Below are positions 10,000-21,194 of a DNA stretch of 64,000 nucleotides, in pieces. The translations under genes and the position numbers were made by a program. The notes beneath the pieces were generated by a model that worked only from the letters and a program-made list of their open reading frames with translations, was not told the origin of the DNA and made no database searches. Position 1 is the first letter of the stretch. Each line of letters begins with the position of its first letter. Location: positions 8,485,071-8,549,070 of the forward strand of contig JAPTYO010000011.1 of assembly GCA_036873135.1 (NCBI GenBank). Direction: 5' to 3'. This stretch comes from Clarkia xantiana subsp. parviflora. Lineage: Eukaryota; Streptophyta; Magnoliopsida; Myrtales; Onagraceae.

Positions 10000-10620
10000 A
10001 TGAGTTGTGCGGTTCTTATTAGAGAATAAGACGTATGTTTTAATCAACTTTTTTTCATAAGCTCGAATTTGTGAGTGAAGATATTCGATATACTCTTAGG
10101 CACACTTTAACTCCATCTCTTAAACTGATATTTGCGAACAACAAATTATTGATACTGTAACACGTCTCTTAAATTGATGTTTGGGAACAACCATTAATAT
10201 GATTACAAATAATAATGTACACTTGACTCATCACTTGGTCCGTAAACATGGGGTTCGGCTCGGCCACCTTGGCATTTCATAGGAGGTTTTTTCAACATTT
10301 TTTTTAAAACGACGATACCAAGATTTGAACATATGCACTTCGAGCATCATATACCCACTTGTAAATATTTGGAACTTGCAAATCACTCAAACTTAGTAAC
10401 ACTCTTCTTTGAGACCAAAGCTAATAAGAATACAACTTAAAGCTGAAAAAACTTTGAATTTGAGAGGGAACTTTAAAATTGTTATTCAAAAATCTTCGAA
10501 GGTCTATTCTGGAAGTAACTTGCTGCATAAACCCATTATCAAACACTCTAAGCTGGACTGCTGTACTACTTAGTGTGGAATAACGTAATAGTAATACCAT
10601 AAAAACTCATGATCTAACAC
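10000..10620. repeat. Copy B of the CCD 3'-flank segment
   Basis: Matches 11850-12550 along its length (for example 'gtgcggttct', 'gaatttgtgagtgaag', 'gtttgggaacaaccattaa', 'atttggaacttgcaaatcac'), with scattered substitutions and indels. It runs into the pseudogene exons at 10654, so the duplicated unit covered the gene's 3' end and downstream DNA. Confidence 0.8.
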
Positions 10621-10653
10621 GTATCGTCATCACTTAAGTTACATGTCACTCTC

Positions 10654-11062
10654 TTATAAAGGAATATAAGTTCCATGGAACCCGTAAGGAACCCGTTCGG
10701 GCAATGTGATTTTCGAGATCGGTTCTCTTGAAATGTTCTTAGCATCGATTATATACACCTGCATTGTACAATATAGGAGATTAATATATTGTTGCTTATA
10801 AATGACGTTGAATGCTATATTTTGTTAGATAATAAAACCTTTAAACTTTATTAAAGTTTTAAGACAGTTGATTTCACGTTCAATTTAAGATAGTAACATA
10901 CTTGCGAAACATATGTACGTTCTTTATGAACGAATGTGTTTAGCCATCCATCATCCTCTTCGATACGATCTTCCTTGGCAACAAACACAGCTCCGGTGCA
11001 AAATATTTGTCATCAAATATATGGTATTCAACCTTGATCGGGTCATCATATCATATATTTTC
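10654..11062 (-). pseudogene. Partial copy of CCD exons 12 and 13
   Basis: Exon 13 copy is 10654-10758: all 35 codons including stop are intact and it differs from the working gene by two residues (R and S for Q and A). Exon 12 copy is 10902-11062: it lost one base where the intact exon reads IFCTG, which shifts the frame, and has an in-frame TGA near its 5' end. The splice acceptor G is also changed. Intron 12 is conserved in length and sequence. Homology to the intact locus stops at 11150, where a CACTA end begins. No other exons of this copy are in the window. Confidence 0.92.
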
Positions 11063-11149
11063 TTAGTGACTACAAAGAAAAACAAATATGTATCATTAGT
11101 TCATATATATATATGTATATAGCTAAAACATCTTCATTGGTTCATACTA

Positions 11150-11520
11150 CACTACATCACAAAAAAAATCATCACATATATAACAAATTCGCCCCAGATA
11201 AGAATAGTGACAAAAAATTTGGTCGTCACTGAACATCACTTATTATTCCGTCAGTAAAAATCAATGTGACTATTTTGTTTGATTGTCACTAATAGAAGTA
11301 CTTTAATAATGACCATTTTCACCACAATTAATATGATATTAGTGACGAATAAATCAGTCGTCATTATGACGTTTCGTCACTGATAATCATGATATTTGTG
11401 TAAAATTCAAAGTGAGGAATTGTTCATCACTAATACTTCAGTGACGAATTCTATATCATCACTAATACTCTAATGACGAAGTTGTATTCCTCACTAATTT
11501 GCGACCAGTAATAAATTACC
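11150..11520 (+). mobile_element. CACTA transposon terminal region
   Basis: Begins CACTACATCAC, the CACTA-family terminal signature, precisely where the CCD copy breaks. It continues with many short direct and inverted subterminal repeats built on 'cgtcactaat' / 'gtgacgaat', typical of CACTA ends. Transposase and the opposite end were not found, so only an end or a deleted derivative is present. Confidence 0.65.
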
Positions 11521-11620
11521 GTTTCATTATTTACATTTACAAAATTTAATTATACTAATATTTCTTTTGGAATTTATTTATGAATTTTTAGTCATAAATT
11601 AATTAATTTAAAAATAAATT

Positions 11621-11622
<2 letters not shown>

Positions 11623-11655
<33 letters not shown>
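11623..11655. repeat. (AT)n microsatellite
   Basis: About 33 bases of alternating AT in an AT-rich, gene-free stretch (11520-11850). Confidence 0.9.
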
Positions 11656-11657
<2 letters not shown>

Positions 11658-11849
11658 AATAAACATCATCAAATAATAATATACTAGTTATTTCCGAGCT
11701 GCGTTAAACACACATATTTATAATTATTCAAGTTAAATTTATTTCATGATAGAAGGTTAAACATCCCTAATTGTGTCAAACGTTATAAGCATCCTATGCA
11801 CACGTGAACATCATGAAAAAAGCTGTAACTGGTAAAGAGCGAGGTATGA

Positions 11850-12550
11850 GATGTGCGGTTCTAATTAAGGAATAAGACATATATGTTTTAACCAACTTTT
11901 TCATAAGTTTGAATTTGTGAGTGAAGGTATTGGATATACTCTTAAACACACTCTAACACCCTCTCTAAACTTGATATTTGTGAACAAAATTTAGCAATAT
12001 TCTAACACCTTCCCTTAAATTGATGTTTGGGAACAACCATTAACATGATGTTTACAAATAATAATGTACACTTGACTCATCACTTTGTCCGTAAACATGG
12101 GGTTCAACTCGGCCACCACGGCATTCATAGGAGGTGGTTTTCAACACTTTTTTTTTTAAACGACTACACCAAGATTTGAACATGTGCACTCCGAGCATCC
12201 TATACCACTTGTAAATATTTGGAACTTGCAAATCACTCAAACTCACTAACACTCTTCATTGAGAGCAAAGTTAATGAAGATCAGTACTACTTAAAAGCTG
12301 ATAAAACTTTGAACTTGAGAGGGAGCGTCAAAATTGTTATTAAAAAATCTTCAAAAGTCGGTCTATTATGGAAGTAACTTGCCACATAAGCCCATTATGG
12401 CATTATCAAGTTTAAACCGTCAAATATCACTATAAGAAAATTGTCTACATGACATGTCTTAAATACTATAATATGTGCATACTATAAGCTGGACCGCTGT
12501 GAACTATTGTTGAACAACGTAATAGTAATACCATACAAACTCATCTAACA
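11850..12550. repeat. Copy C of the CCD 3'-flank segment
   Basis: Second long copy of the segment at 10000-10620. Its last 45 bases ('gaacaacgtaatagtaata' to 'catctaacac') also match 23056-23095 beside the intact gene. It is cut at 12556 by the Copia LTR, so the exons that followed in this copy are absent. Confidence 0.8.
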
Positions 12551-12556
12551 CTTATT

Positions 12557-13157
12557 TGTAAGCATATGGTGATTGACGCCGTAAATTGAAACACATTATA
12601 CGTATATGTTACTTAAGTTAATTAGGTACATGTCATATTAGGACATTGGGTCAGACCCAAATCCCAATTGACATAAGAGACCTAAAATTGGGCCTCCCTA
12701 TGCATAGTGGCCGGCCGAATTTCATAGGTGGGTAGAGTGGACTTTTGTCCACTTTACTCCTCCTATATATATGGTGTGTTAGGGGTTTTATTAGGGTTAA
12801 TCATAATTCCCTTTAAGTGTTGATTTGAGAGAAAACTCTTCCCCCATAACATCACCACTTCGGCCGAACCCACACATACACCAAGGGTGTGCCAATTTGC
12901 CTTCGAGCAAACACTCCGAAGATCCGCCGCTTGTCAAGAATCGATCTGAGGCTTTGTTGTGGATAATATACCGCGTAGGGCTTCCTTCACAAGAACCTCT
13001 ACGGGTGCCGACCGGAGGATCGTGAACTCCCTTCTGATAGGATCTTGGGACTACGGATTACTGTTGAGGTATGTGCGAATCTTCCGCTGCGTAATTTCGA
13101 TTACTAGCATGTACCATGGTTTTAGTATCTGTAGTGATTACTCCCCATAATCTAACA
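12557..13157 (+). mobile_element. 5' LTR of a Copia element
   Basis: 601-bp LTR starting TGTAAGCATATGG and ending TAACA, followed by the primer site TGGTATCAGAGC. A partial LTR of the same family lies inverted at 47485-47707, matching in its first 220 bases. A TATA-like CTATATATAT lies at 12763-12772. No matching 3' LTR was found downstream on the plus strand. Confidence 0.85.
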
Positions 13158-13158
13158 G

Positions 13159-13170
13159 TGGTATCAGAGC
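13159..13170 (+). other. Copia primer-binding site
   Basis: TGGTATCAGAGC, complementary to the 3' end of plant initiator methionine tRNA, the usual Copia primer; one base after the LTR. Confidence 0.9.
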
Positions 13171-13773
13171 CTGTGTTAGGAGTTCATGATTTTGATAAAT
13201 TGATGTTCTTGAAATTTTTAAGTTTGGACCAAAAATTTTAAGTGGAAAATATTTAAAATTTTCGGATTAATTTTTGAGTTAATATAGGTCCGAAATTTTC
13301 ATGATGTTCTTTGGAAATTTGATGTTCATGATCTTCAAGAAAAATGTGATATTTATCAAAATCGAACATTGGATTGTAGATCTTATTAAAATTTGATCGT
13401 AAAATTTGACCACTTGTTTCCAATATGGTGTTTTTGGCCGAACCCTAAGCTAAATTACAAGGTAAAAATTTTAATTTCTTAGGCACCAAGTTTCAATATT
13501 TCGGCCGAAATAAATTAGTATATTGTTTAGCATATTTTAATTTATATTATAGGTAACAATATATCTATAATTGGACACATTAGGATAAATTCGCAATAAT
13601 ATATAGAAATATATATAACTATCAATATATCTAAATATTTAATAGGGTTAAAGATATTATTGATAGATTTAGTTACCTAAAAGATTGAGAAAATATATTG
13701 TCAGTATATTTGTAACGCTATTTAAGATATTGACAATAAATAAAATATATATTTATATGATAAAGCCGAATTT

Positions 13774-13847
<74 letters not shown>

Positions 13848-15130
13848 ATTTATTTAGTATTATAGAATTTTGGCAATAAATATATATGTTATCAATTTTC
13901 CGAAATTATATATATATTTAATATTGGAAATTATTTATATAGTTAATGTTACTTGGTGGTTAAGTTAAATATTTTTAATGAATTTCAAAACCCTACTTGG
14001 GCCACAAGTAAATATTTCGGCCCAAACTTTATTTTTTTTTAATTACTGGGTCGGTCCAATATGTCAAACCGGGACGAATTAAAACCGAACCGGGTTTTCT
14101 CAGTCGGTTCGACCTAATCGGCTCGGGTCGGACCGGGGTAACTAAGTGGATCTAACCGAACCGGTTTTTGTGTGTTGAACCGAACCCTATTTTATTGGAC
14201 CGGTTCGGACCAAACCAGATTTTGAAAATAAAACCGGACCGAACCGGTTTTTATATCGGACCGGACCAGAATCGAAATTTCAGGACCGAACCGAACCAAA
14301 CCGGAGTGAAATTGACTGAACCGAACTGAATTTTCAAAACCGAATTTTAGTCAATTAAAATAGGGAGGTCAAGTTTTAAAATCCAAATGTTTCGAACCAT
14401 AAAATGGCCTACACAGTGCTCAAGGGTTGATAACCTTTATGCCTTGTTTCGATTATGGGGATGGATCTCGGAGATACATGTTTTTTGGATTGGATTAATT
14501 GGTGGGTTGAATTGCAATTGTTTATTATTCAATATATATTTATGCATGATTAGAAATGTTGTCTTGACTGAGTCAAGCTAGTTGGATATTGCATACTGGG
14601 GGCGGAGCCCTGGTTAAATATATGGAATGCGCACTAGGATAGACATGCTGTGATGGATGGAAATGCTTAGGATTCATGTCTAGAATGTTGCTTAATTGAA
14701 TATAAGCATGAATTGCAAATCAGCCCCTAATGTTTAAAATTATTTTAAAATCGAAAACCAGTCGCCAAATGTGTATGATGGATGTGAATGTTGCATGTTT
14801 GACACGTATGCTAGAATGTTGAGGATGTGGCCGCGTTTGATAATTTACATGGAAGTATAATTATATATGCAAGCATGAGTTCCTCAGAACATTAGACGCA
14901 TGACGCGTAAGAATGAGTGTGGTTGGCGTATGATAATTTACGTGGATAGTAGAATTATATATGCATGAGTGAATTCATCAGAATATTTTTCCAAAATAAA
15001 AAAAGTGCATTGGGAAAGCCAAGATCGGGTATGCTTGTTTTAAAATCCCCGTTTAGGTAGTTTGCGATTAAAACCGTTTTAAAATACTGATCTATTGGAT
15101 AAAAGATGACAATAATATGAACTCTTTAAC
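13171..15130. other. Copia leader and non-coding DNA
   Basis: No gag or pol is recognisable. The first kilobase is AT-rich and leader-like. 14040-14340 holds degenerate tandem 'ccgaaccgg' motifs. A block containing 'gataatttac..tggaagta..attatatatgca' occurs twice (about 14838-14893 and 14931-14986). Confidence 0.45.
13777..13842. repeat. (AT)33 microsatellite
   Basis: Sixty-six bases of perfect alternating AT. Likely polymorphic in length and prone to cruciform extrusion. Confidence 0.95.
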
Positions 15131-15371
15131 AGCTATCTTCCATTGGTTTACTGGTGGTCGGTTGGTTTAGGAATGAGAGCAACATCAAGAAAAGGTTGAG
15201 GAAGGATCGTAATGCACGAAAGTTAATTCTCTCGCAACTGTCAACTGAAGTAGAAGGAGAGTTTATACAACTCAGTGCATTGCATCTTTGGTGTGCCATA
15301 TACCTTCGCTTCGGTAAGGGTAAGGCCGCTGAAGCACGAGCCTTAATGGCAGAATACTACATTTTTCTATA

Positions 15372-16970
15372 GGGTTAAAGGTACTTTTCATACCACATGT
15401 TTGGCCGAATGTGGCTTTTAGTACCGGATGTTTGGTTTTGTATACTTTTGGTACCAAACGTTTGAAAAAATGTGGTTTTTGGTACATCCGTTAGTTGGCC
15501 GTTAGTTTTTTTCGTTAAATGGCATGTGCAAATCACGTGACCGACCCTAAACTTTCGATTTTATTCAATTTAGTCCCTCAAATATATTCCTAACTTTTAA
15601 TTTGTTTAATTTAGTCTCAAAAATTCAAAATCGATTCCAATTTAACCATTGAACCCAACTGACCTATCTGGACCTAGCCTAGGGCTAGGTCCGACCCTGG
15701 TTCGGGGTCGCTGGACCCAGCCAACCCTGACCTAGGGTCGGACCTAGCCCTAGGCTAGGTCCGGCTGGGGCAATTGGGACCTAGCCCAATTTGGGTCGAA
15801 TTTAGGTTAGGTCCCAATTGACCTAGCCGGACCTAGCCTAGGGCTAGGTCCGACCCTGGGTCAGGGTCCGGCGACCCCAACCCAAGTTCGTACCTAGCCC
15901 TAGGCTAGGTCCGGCTAGGTCGATTGGGTTTGATGATTCAATTGGAGTTGATTTTGAAGTTTTGGGACTAAATTAAAAGTTATGAATATATTTGAGGGAC
16001 TAAATTGAACAAAATCGAAAGTTTAGGGTCGGTCACGTGACTTGCACATGTCACTTAACGGAAAAAACTAACGGCCAACCTAAGTAGTTAAAAACTCGTT
16101 TCTAGGTCGTAAAAACGCACGTTTTTACGTCTTTACCTTAAAAAACGAGTTAAAACGTAACAAAATCGTTGTCTAAGTAGAAACGGGTAGAAACGCGTGT
16201 AGAGTCGTAAAAACGTGTAGAAACGGGTAGAAACGTAAGTTTCTACCGTTTCTAGAATTTTTACCATAATTTGCCAAATTTTTTCCAAATCTAATAAATT
16301 ATATAAAACCCAAAAAACCTATCAACCAAACACAATTTTTTTTTTGTCATGGATTGTAATTTATGTGGCAAATCAATTTTTTTTTACTCAAAACCTTATT
16401 CATTTGACATTCAAGTTCAACCTTCATTGATCATTAATAATAATACTCAAAATTCTTAAACTCCATTGACATTTATTTCTATTTTATGTTTCTTAAACCC
16501 TAAAATATTAAATTCTAAATTCATTTGACCCGTAAATTCTTCAAGTCAATCTACAAAAATTGATTTTCGTGACGACTATAGTGACTACTAATGTGTCCGT
16601 ATTTTTTATTTATTAAAAATATGTTATCAACTATTAATGAGTATATATATTTACTATTTTTGTATTACTTGTGCATAATTACATTTATAAATTTCATTTT
16701 TAATGGCGGCAAAAAAAAAATCATTTCTAATGTTATTTTAGCAAATATGTAGAAACTTACGTTTCTACGTTCCGTTTTTACGACCCAACTTTACCTACCC
16801 ATTTCCGTCTCTACATAGAAACTCGTTTTTGACTGCATAGCGGCCAACTAACAGATGTACCAAAAGCCACATTTTTTTAAACGTTTGGTACCAAAAGTAC
16901 ACAAAACCAAACATCCGGTACTATAAGCCACATTCGGCCAAACATGTGGTATGAAAAGTACCTTTAACCC
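15372..16970. mobile_element. MULE-type non-autonomous element, copy 1
   Basis: 1599 bp, beginning GGGTTAAAGGTAC and ending in the inverted form GTACCTTTAACCC. The terminal inverted repeats run at least 150 bases and are flanked by a perfect 9-base duplication TTTTCTATA (15363-15371 and 16971-16979). Nine-base duplications are the hallmark of Mutator-like elements. There is no transposase ORF. Inside are GC-rich imperfect palindromes built on 'ctagcctagggctag'. It is interrupted at 16080-16840 by another transposon. A second copy is at 56219-57062. Confidence 0.88.
16080..16840. mobile_element. hAT-type element nested in the MULE
   Basis: 761 bp flanked by a perfect 8-base duplication CGGCCAAC (16072-16079 and 16841-16848). 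The copy at 56219-57062 has this site without the insert, confirming the boundaries. Imperfect terminal repeats read CTAAGTAGTTAAAAAC and, inverted, CTATGCAGTCAAAAAC. Subterminal regions repeat 'gtagaaacg' / 'cgtttctac' many times. No coding capacity. Eight-base duplications fit hAT; the family call is inferred. Confidence 0.85.
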
Positions 16971-17265
16971 TTTTCTATACAATGATGATGGTGTAATAGC
17001 CTTTCATGATCCCGCTGACGAGTTAGACGTATGGACAAGGGCTCATAAATCAATGAGGATGTTTCCTCTTTTATGGTTTATTGACGAAAAAGGGCTCACG
17101 CGTCTGATCACATCGATTAAGACGACAATATACCTATTCGAAGCAGATGATAAAGAAGGAAACTTTCCGAAAGAACCCGAGGCATTCGATGACAGATTCA
17201 TTGGTATGCTAAAATGCTTGGCAACCCCCGGCAACAAAAGGTCTAACGATGATTCGGTGCGATAA

Positions 17266-17715
17266 CCACCCTGATATTAGTACCTTCATGGTACAACTCG
17301 GTTAAGACGACCTGTCCATCACTCTTCTTCATGATTGCTTCAAGTTTGAGATCTAAGACCCCAGTATTGTTTATGTTGGTTTTCCTATTGTTCATTTATG
17401 TTTGAATTCTGGTTATTGTTGTTTCTATTCATTGAATAAAGTAGTTACCGTTCGATCCGAAATGAGTTCTGCTTATCAAGATTAATCTATGATGTCCGTA
17501 TGCTTTGGACATGGAAGATAGGATAGATATCCTTAGAAGGTGAACATGATGTCCGTAGTTGAGTGTTATGAGCACCCCTCTTGGTTAGATTCCAAGGCAT
17601 GGCAAGATGCGTACACTAGGTACTTGTAGCGTTGTAAGTAGTAATGTACTCGGCGCGGGCACTTGGCACTTGACATGTAGGAGAGTCGTCTAGACGAGGC
17701 AAGACATTAGTTTAT
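17266..17715. other. Possible 3' untranslated region, no gene
   Basis: Follows the split ORF and contains AATAAA at about 17435 in a T-rich context, like a plant 3' UTR. The remainder has no recognisable feature before the tandem arrays start. Confidence 0.35.
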
Positions 17716-18200
17716 ACCGTCTCTTAGTTCCACTCTAAGGCAACGTTGTGACAAGACGCTACTTGTTCTATACTATGCGTTTTTCCATCCGTCAGTTAGG
17801 CACACCCCGCATGACGTTGTTGCAAGGCTTTCCGTGGTTATACCCGTACTTAGTTTGCGATGCTACTACATCTCAACTTGGTTAATCCAAGGGACGGGAC
17901 ACAGGTCGTATCCATACGCCTTGTAATTTTTACCGTCTCTTGAACCATTTCAAGGCGACGTTGTAGCAAGACGCTACTTACTCTATGCTATGCGTTTTTC
18001 CATCCGTCAGTTGGGCACATCCCGCGTGACGTTGTTGCAAGGCTTTCCATGGTTAGACCCGTACTTACCCTGCGATGCTACTGCACCTCTCCATGTTTAG
18101 TCTAGAAGGGTTGCACAAGACCGCGTTGAAGCGACTTGCAGTTTTTACCGTCTCTTGGTCCACTCCAAGGCGACGTTATGGCAAGACACTACTTGCAACA
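17716..18200. repeat. 216-bp tandem repeat, about 2.2 copies
   Basis: The block 'accgtctctt' through 'gcaaggctttcc' starts at 17716, 17932 and 18147 (216 and 215 bp apart). Copies share long blocks such as 'tgcgtttttccatccgtcag'. Probably part of the 3' untranslated array of the minus-strand Gypsy. Confidence 0.88.
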
Positions 18201-18370
18201 TTTGGTGTGTTTTATTCTGTTATGTGCTTGCTGGAAAGATAACGTTATACAAGACTCGACTTGTATGTTTGGCGAGTTTTCCTGACAGGGGTGCGCTCCT
18301 GCTAGCGTATATACGTGAAGTTATTCTAACAAGGAATATGTCTTCACGGAGTATGAACCCTTGAGTGAGT

Positions 18371-18610
18371 ATGCATACTTTTTAGAGTACATGAAGCTGC
18401 TCACTTAAGGAATAAGTCTTCATGAAGTATGATTCCGCGATTGGTCGTTCATACTCTTTAGAGTACATGAAGCTGCCCACTTAAGGTATAAGTCTTCATG
18501 AAGTATGATTCCGTGATTGGTCGTTCATACTTTTTAGAGTACATGAAGCTGCCCATTTAGGGAATAAGTCTTCATGAAGTATGATTCCGTGATTGGTCTT
18601 TCATACTTTG
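18371..18610. repeat. 76-bp tandem repeat, about three copies
   Basis: 'catgaagtatgattccg' begins at 18421, 18497 and 18573, exactly 76 bp apart, with 'tttagagtacatgaagctgc' in each unit. Near identity between copies points to recent amplification. Confidence 0.93.
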
Positions 18611-18713
18611 TTGATTTGTGGAGTTGTCGTCTAACAAGAGGACTTCCGCCACGATGGGGTGATCAGTCCCACCTGTTTGCCGCATCCTGTTTTGTATTCA
18701 GGGAATGGCTTAT

Positions 18714-18930
18714 GAACATGGGGGTTTGCCCTCAATGGAGGATGTCGCAGCATGCCATTTTGTAGTTGTGAACATGGGGGTTTCTCTCAAAGGTGGATGT
18801 CGCAGCATGCCACTTTGTAGTTGTGAACATGGGGGTTTCCCTCAAAGGAGGATGTCGCAGCATGCCACTTTGTAGTTGTGAACATGGGGGTTTCCCTCAA
18901 AGGAGGATGTCGCAGCATGCCACTTTGATA
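18714..18930. repeat. 55-bp tandem repeat, four copies
   Basis: 'gaacatgggggtttccctca' and 'gatgtcgcagcatgccact' recur at 18714, 18770, 18825 and 18880. The first unit is 56 bp and the others are 55. The last two copies are essentially identical. Confidence 0.94.
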
Positions 18931-21130
18931 GATCTTGGTTTAAACTCAAGATATAGTATGTTGTTGACGCTATTCGGGGTAGTCGTCATTATAGATAGAG
19001 AGTGTTTATATACTCTTTGTTGATGTTGACAGTTGATTTGTCGTCGTATGATATAAGTTGACTGTTGTGCATAGCGCGATGGCTTGTATTGTTGATGTGA
19101 GTAATATGCTTGTAGTTGTTGCTTGGCGTAATTCCAAAGTAGTATGCATGATATAGCATTGTACATGTTTGCCGTCCTCGTGGTTGGCTTGATGGCAATT
19201 GTGGTTGTTTGGATATAGATTACATCAATACTCGATGTTGTTTTTGAGTACAGTACATTGCTGTTTTGATAGTTGAGTTTGTACCTACGAAGAGGATTGC
19301 GCTTTGTCAGATAGTTGCAATATTTACAAGTTTGCAAAAATATGGAGTTATGAATTTTCTTTTAAGTAAAGCATATAATAGATAGAATAAAGGAGTCTGA
19401 TATGAGGACTCCTTGGTTGTGCAGGAAACTTCCCTAAGTGCGGACGCGATAGGAGCGGATGCGACAGGTGCGCACATGTCGGGAGCGGAGCTTTTTCCAG
19501 TACCACCCGCTATATGTGTTTGTGAATATGTTCGTACAAAGAGAGACTATGCATTGCTGTATGCGTCCTTTAGTCGATACGCGTCGATGTTTCCTTAGCG
19601 TGATGCACAGACGTATATATGATCGTTGCTTGTATTGTTTCCAAGGAAAGAGCTGATGTTTGAGTAGAATATTCGTTGAGATGTCGCGAGTTATAATTAA
19701 CTTGGAGACTTTTTGCGATGATGCAAATGATATATACGCGACCATTACCCTAAGTAGAATGTCCATAGATAGAGAATTCTAGAGAGTGTTGCATACAGCT
19801 CCTCCTAGTGTTGTTCTCTAGATAGGGTGTGTCGTTGAGACATCTCTTGGATGTACATATAACCTGTCTCAAATTAGTCGCAATACTTTGAGATATATAT
19901 TGGTTAGGGAATAGAATGGAGTCATAAGTCTCCTCACATGGCTTTATTGCCTGCAATGCTAATATGACTGGATCAGACTATTCGCGACTAGTCTGTTCCG
20001 TTCAGCTTGGTTTTTGTTTTGACTAAATCAGGCTACCCTGAGTAGATGTCCTACTCGAGTGGTCTGCTTTATTCATAGTAGTGATGTTGTGGAGTTGTTA
20101 CCTCATACCTGAGTTTACCTTTGGCAGTAACGCGTGTTACCTGGACCTTGTTCAAGTAGAAGAGATCTTCTTTTGAGGGCGATGCTTGGTGTTTCCCTCT
20201 TGGGACCAATCCATATAGGATGTTGAAGTTGTATTCCTCGTTGGTGCATTTTCTTAGAGGAGCGGTACTGCGTGTTCTTGCATTGATTCGGTTTTTCACT
20301 TCGGTGGAATGCCAAGCATTTGTCAACTTGGTGCCCCCCAAGTCGCTTGGTAGTCTTATCGTTGTTTCTTGATATAGTATAATGATTGTATCCTGTATGG
20401 GGGATGTTGTGTTCTGTATGTGGGGGTTCAGCAAGATGCCCCCGCTCTTGCGTCGAGTGTTGAGGGTGTCTCTTGGTGGTTGTCATGCAGCCGTGCTCAT
20501 GCTTGAGGAAGACTTGTAAATTCGCTCTTCTCTCTTCTTGCATTTTGATGCAAGTTTGTTTGTTGCTAGGAGTGAGTAAGAGTAATCCGTCCCTTTTCAG
20601 ATGCGTGTCGCGCGTTGTTGAATATAGTGTGTACGCTTTGCGTTGTATGCTTCATGCGTTCACTTCCAAGGGGCCTGAGTTTACTTGATGTGTTTCTTTA
20701 TACACTTGTGACTCTTCACGGGGTTTTGTCTGTGTGACGATTGTGCACATATTTGAGAGATGTTAAACTGGTGGAATCCCCCTCTTCTCCTTTGTTGTGG
20801 CCGAAGATGATGTTTTGCTGTTAGCGTACGTTTTGAGTGGTACGACCCTTCTTGTGTACTTGACAAGGGTAAACTTGCTGGATGTTGGAAATAATTCTCT
20901 AACTCTTCTCACGTGATGGGTTTGGCACAGGCGTGCGTAATCATAGGAGTCCCTCTTTAATTCCTATCTTCCGCAATGGTAGTGGCGTTGTCACTTGGGT
21001 GATGCCCCCCCTTGTTTATTACTGCGGTGCAATTTTTAAGCTTGTGCTCGTAGAACGCTTGAGGCTCCATTGCATGGGTGTGGTTGGTGCATGCCCTTGT
21101 TGGGGATTTTCGGGAAAACCCGAAATTTGT
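18931..21130. other. Minus-strand Gypsy interior, pol not recognisable
   Basis: No intact pol domain on either strand. 19440-19488 holds three 15-base units (GCGGATGCGACAGGT type) like those at 21131-21194. A minus-strand frame at 20069-20434 contains 'LGGTKLTNAWHSTEVK', faintly like the tail of plant Gypsy integrases (weak). Confidence 0.4.
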
Positions 21131-21194
21131 GCGGATGCGTCGGGAGCGGATGCGTCGGGAGCGGATGCGTCAGGTGAGGACACGTCGGGAGCGG
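21131..21194. repeat. 15-bp tandem repeat at the gag break
   Basis: Four units of the type GCGGATGCGTCGGGA (21131, 21146, 21161, 21176). They lie where the minus-strand gag stops matching the complete gag at 2523-4520, so the array marks a rearrangement point. Confidence 0.88.

Larger units (their letters stand above)
15133..17265 (+). pseudogene. Unrecognised ORF split by a MULE-type insertion
   Basis: Two open pieces, 15133-15371 and 16980-17265, flank the transposon at 15372-16970. If the element and one 9-base target copy are removed, the frame continues exactly through the junction (..EYYIFL|YNDDGVI..) to the TAA at 17263-17265. The left piece begins at a splice-acceptor-like TTTAACAG, suggesting a 3' exon of about 175 codons. 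Features seen: a basic stretch ('KKRLRKDRNARK'), then mixed hydrophilic sequence with 'PLLWFIDEKGLTRL'. I do not recognise the family. AATAAA occurs downstream at about 17435. It could be a host gene or a retroelement ORF. With the insertion it ends at TAG 15370-15372. Confidence 0.6.

Noticed and set aside
13685..13879. Plus-strand frame rich in Ile and Tyr
   Set aside because: It is only the translation of the (AT)33 microsatellite.
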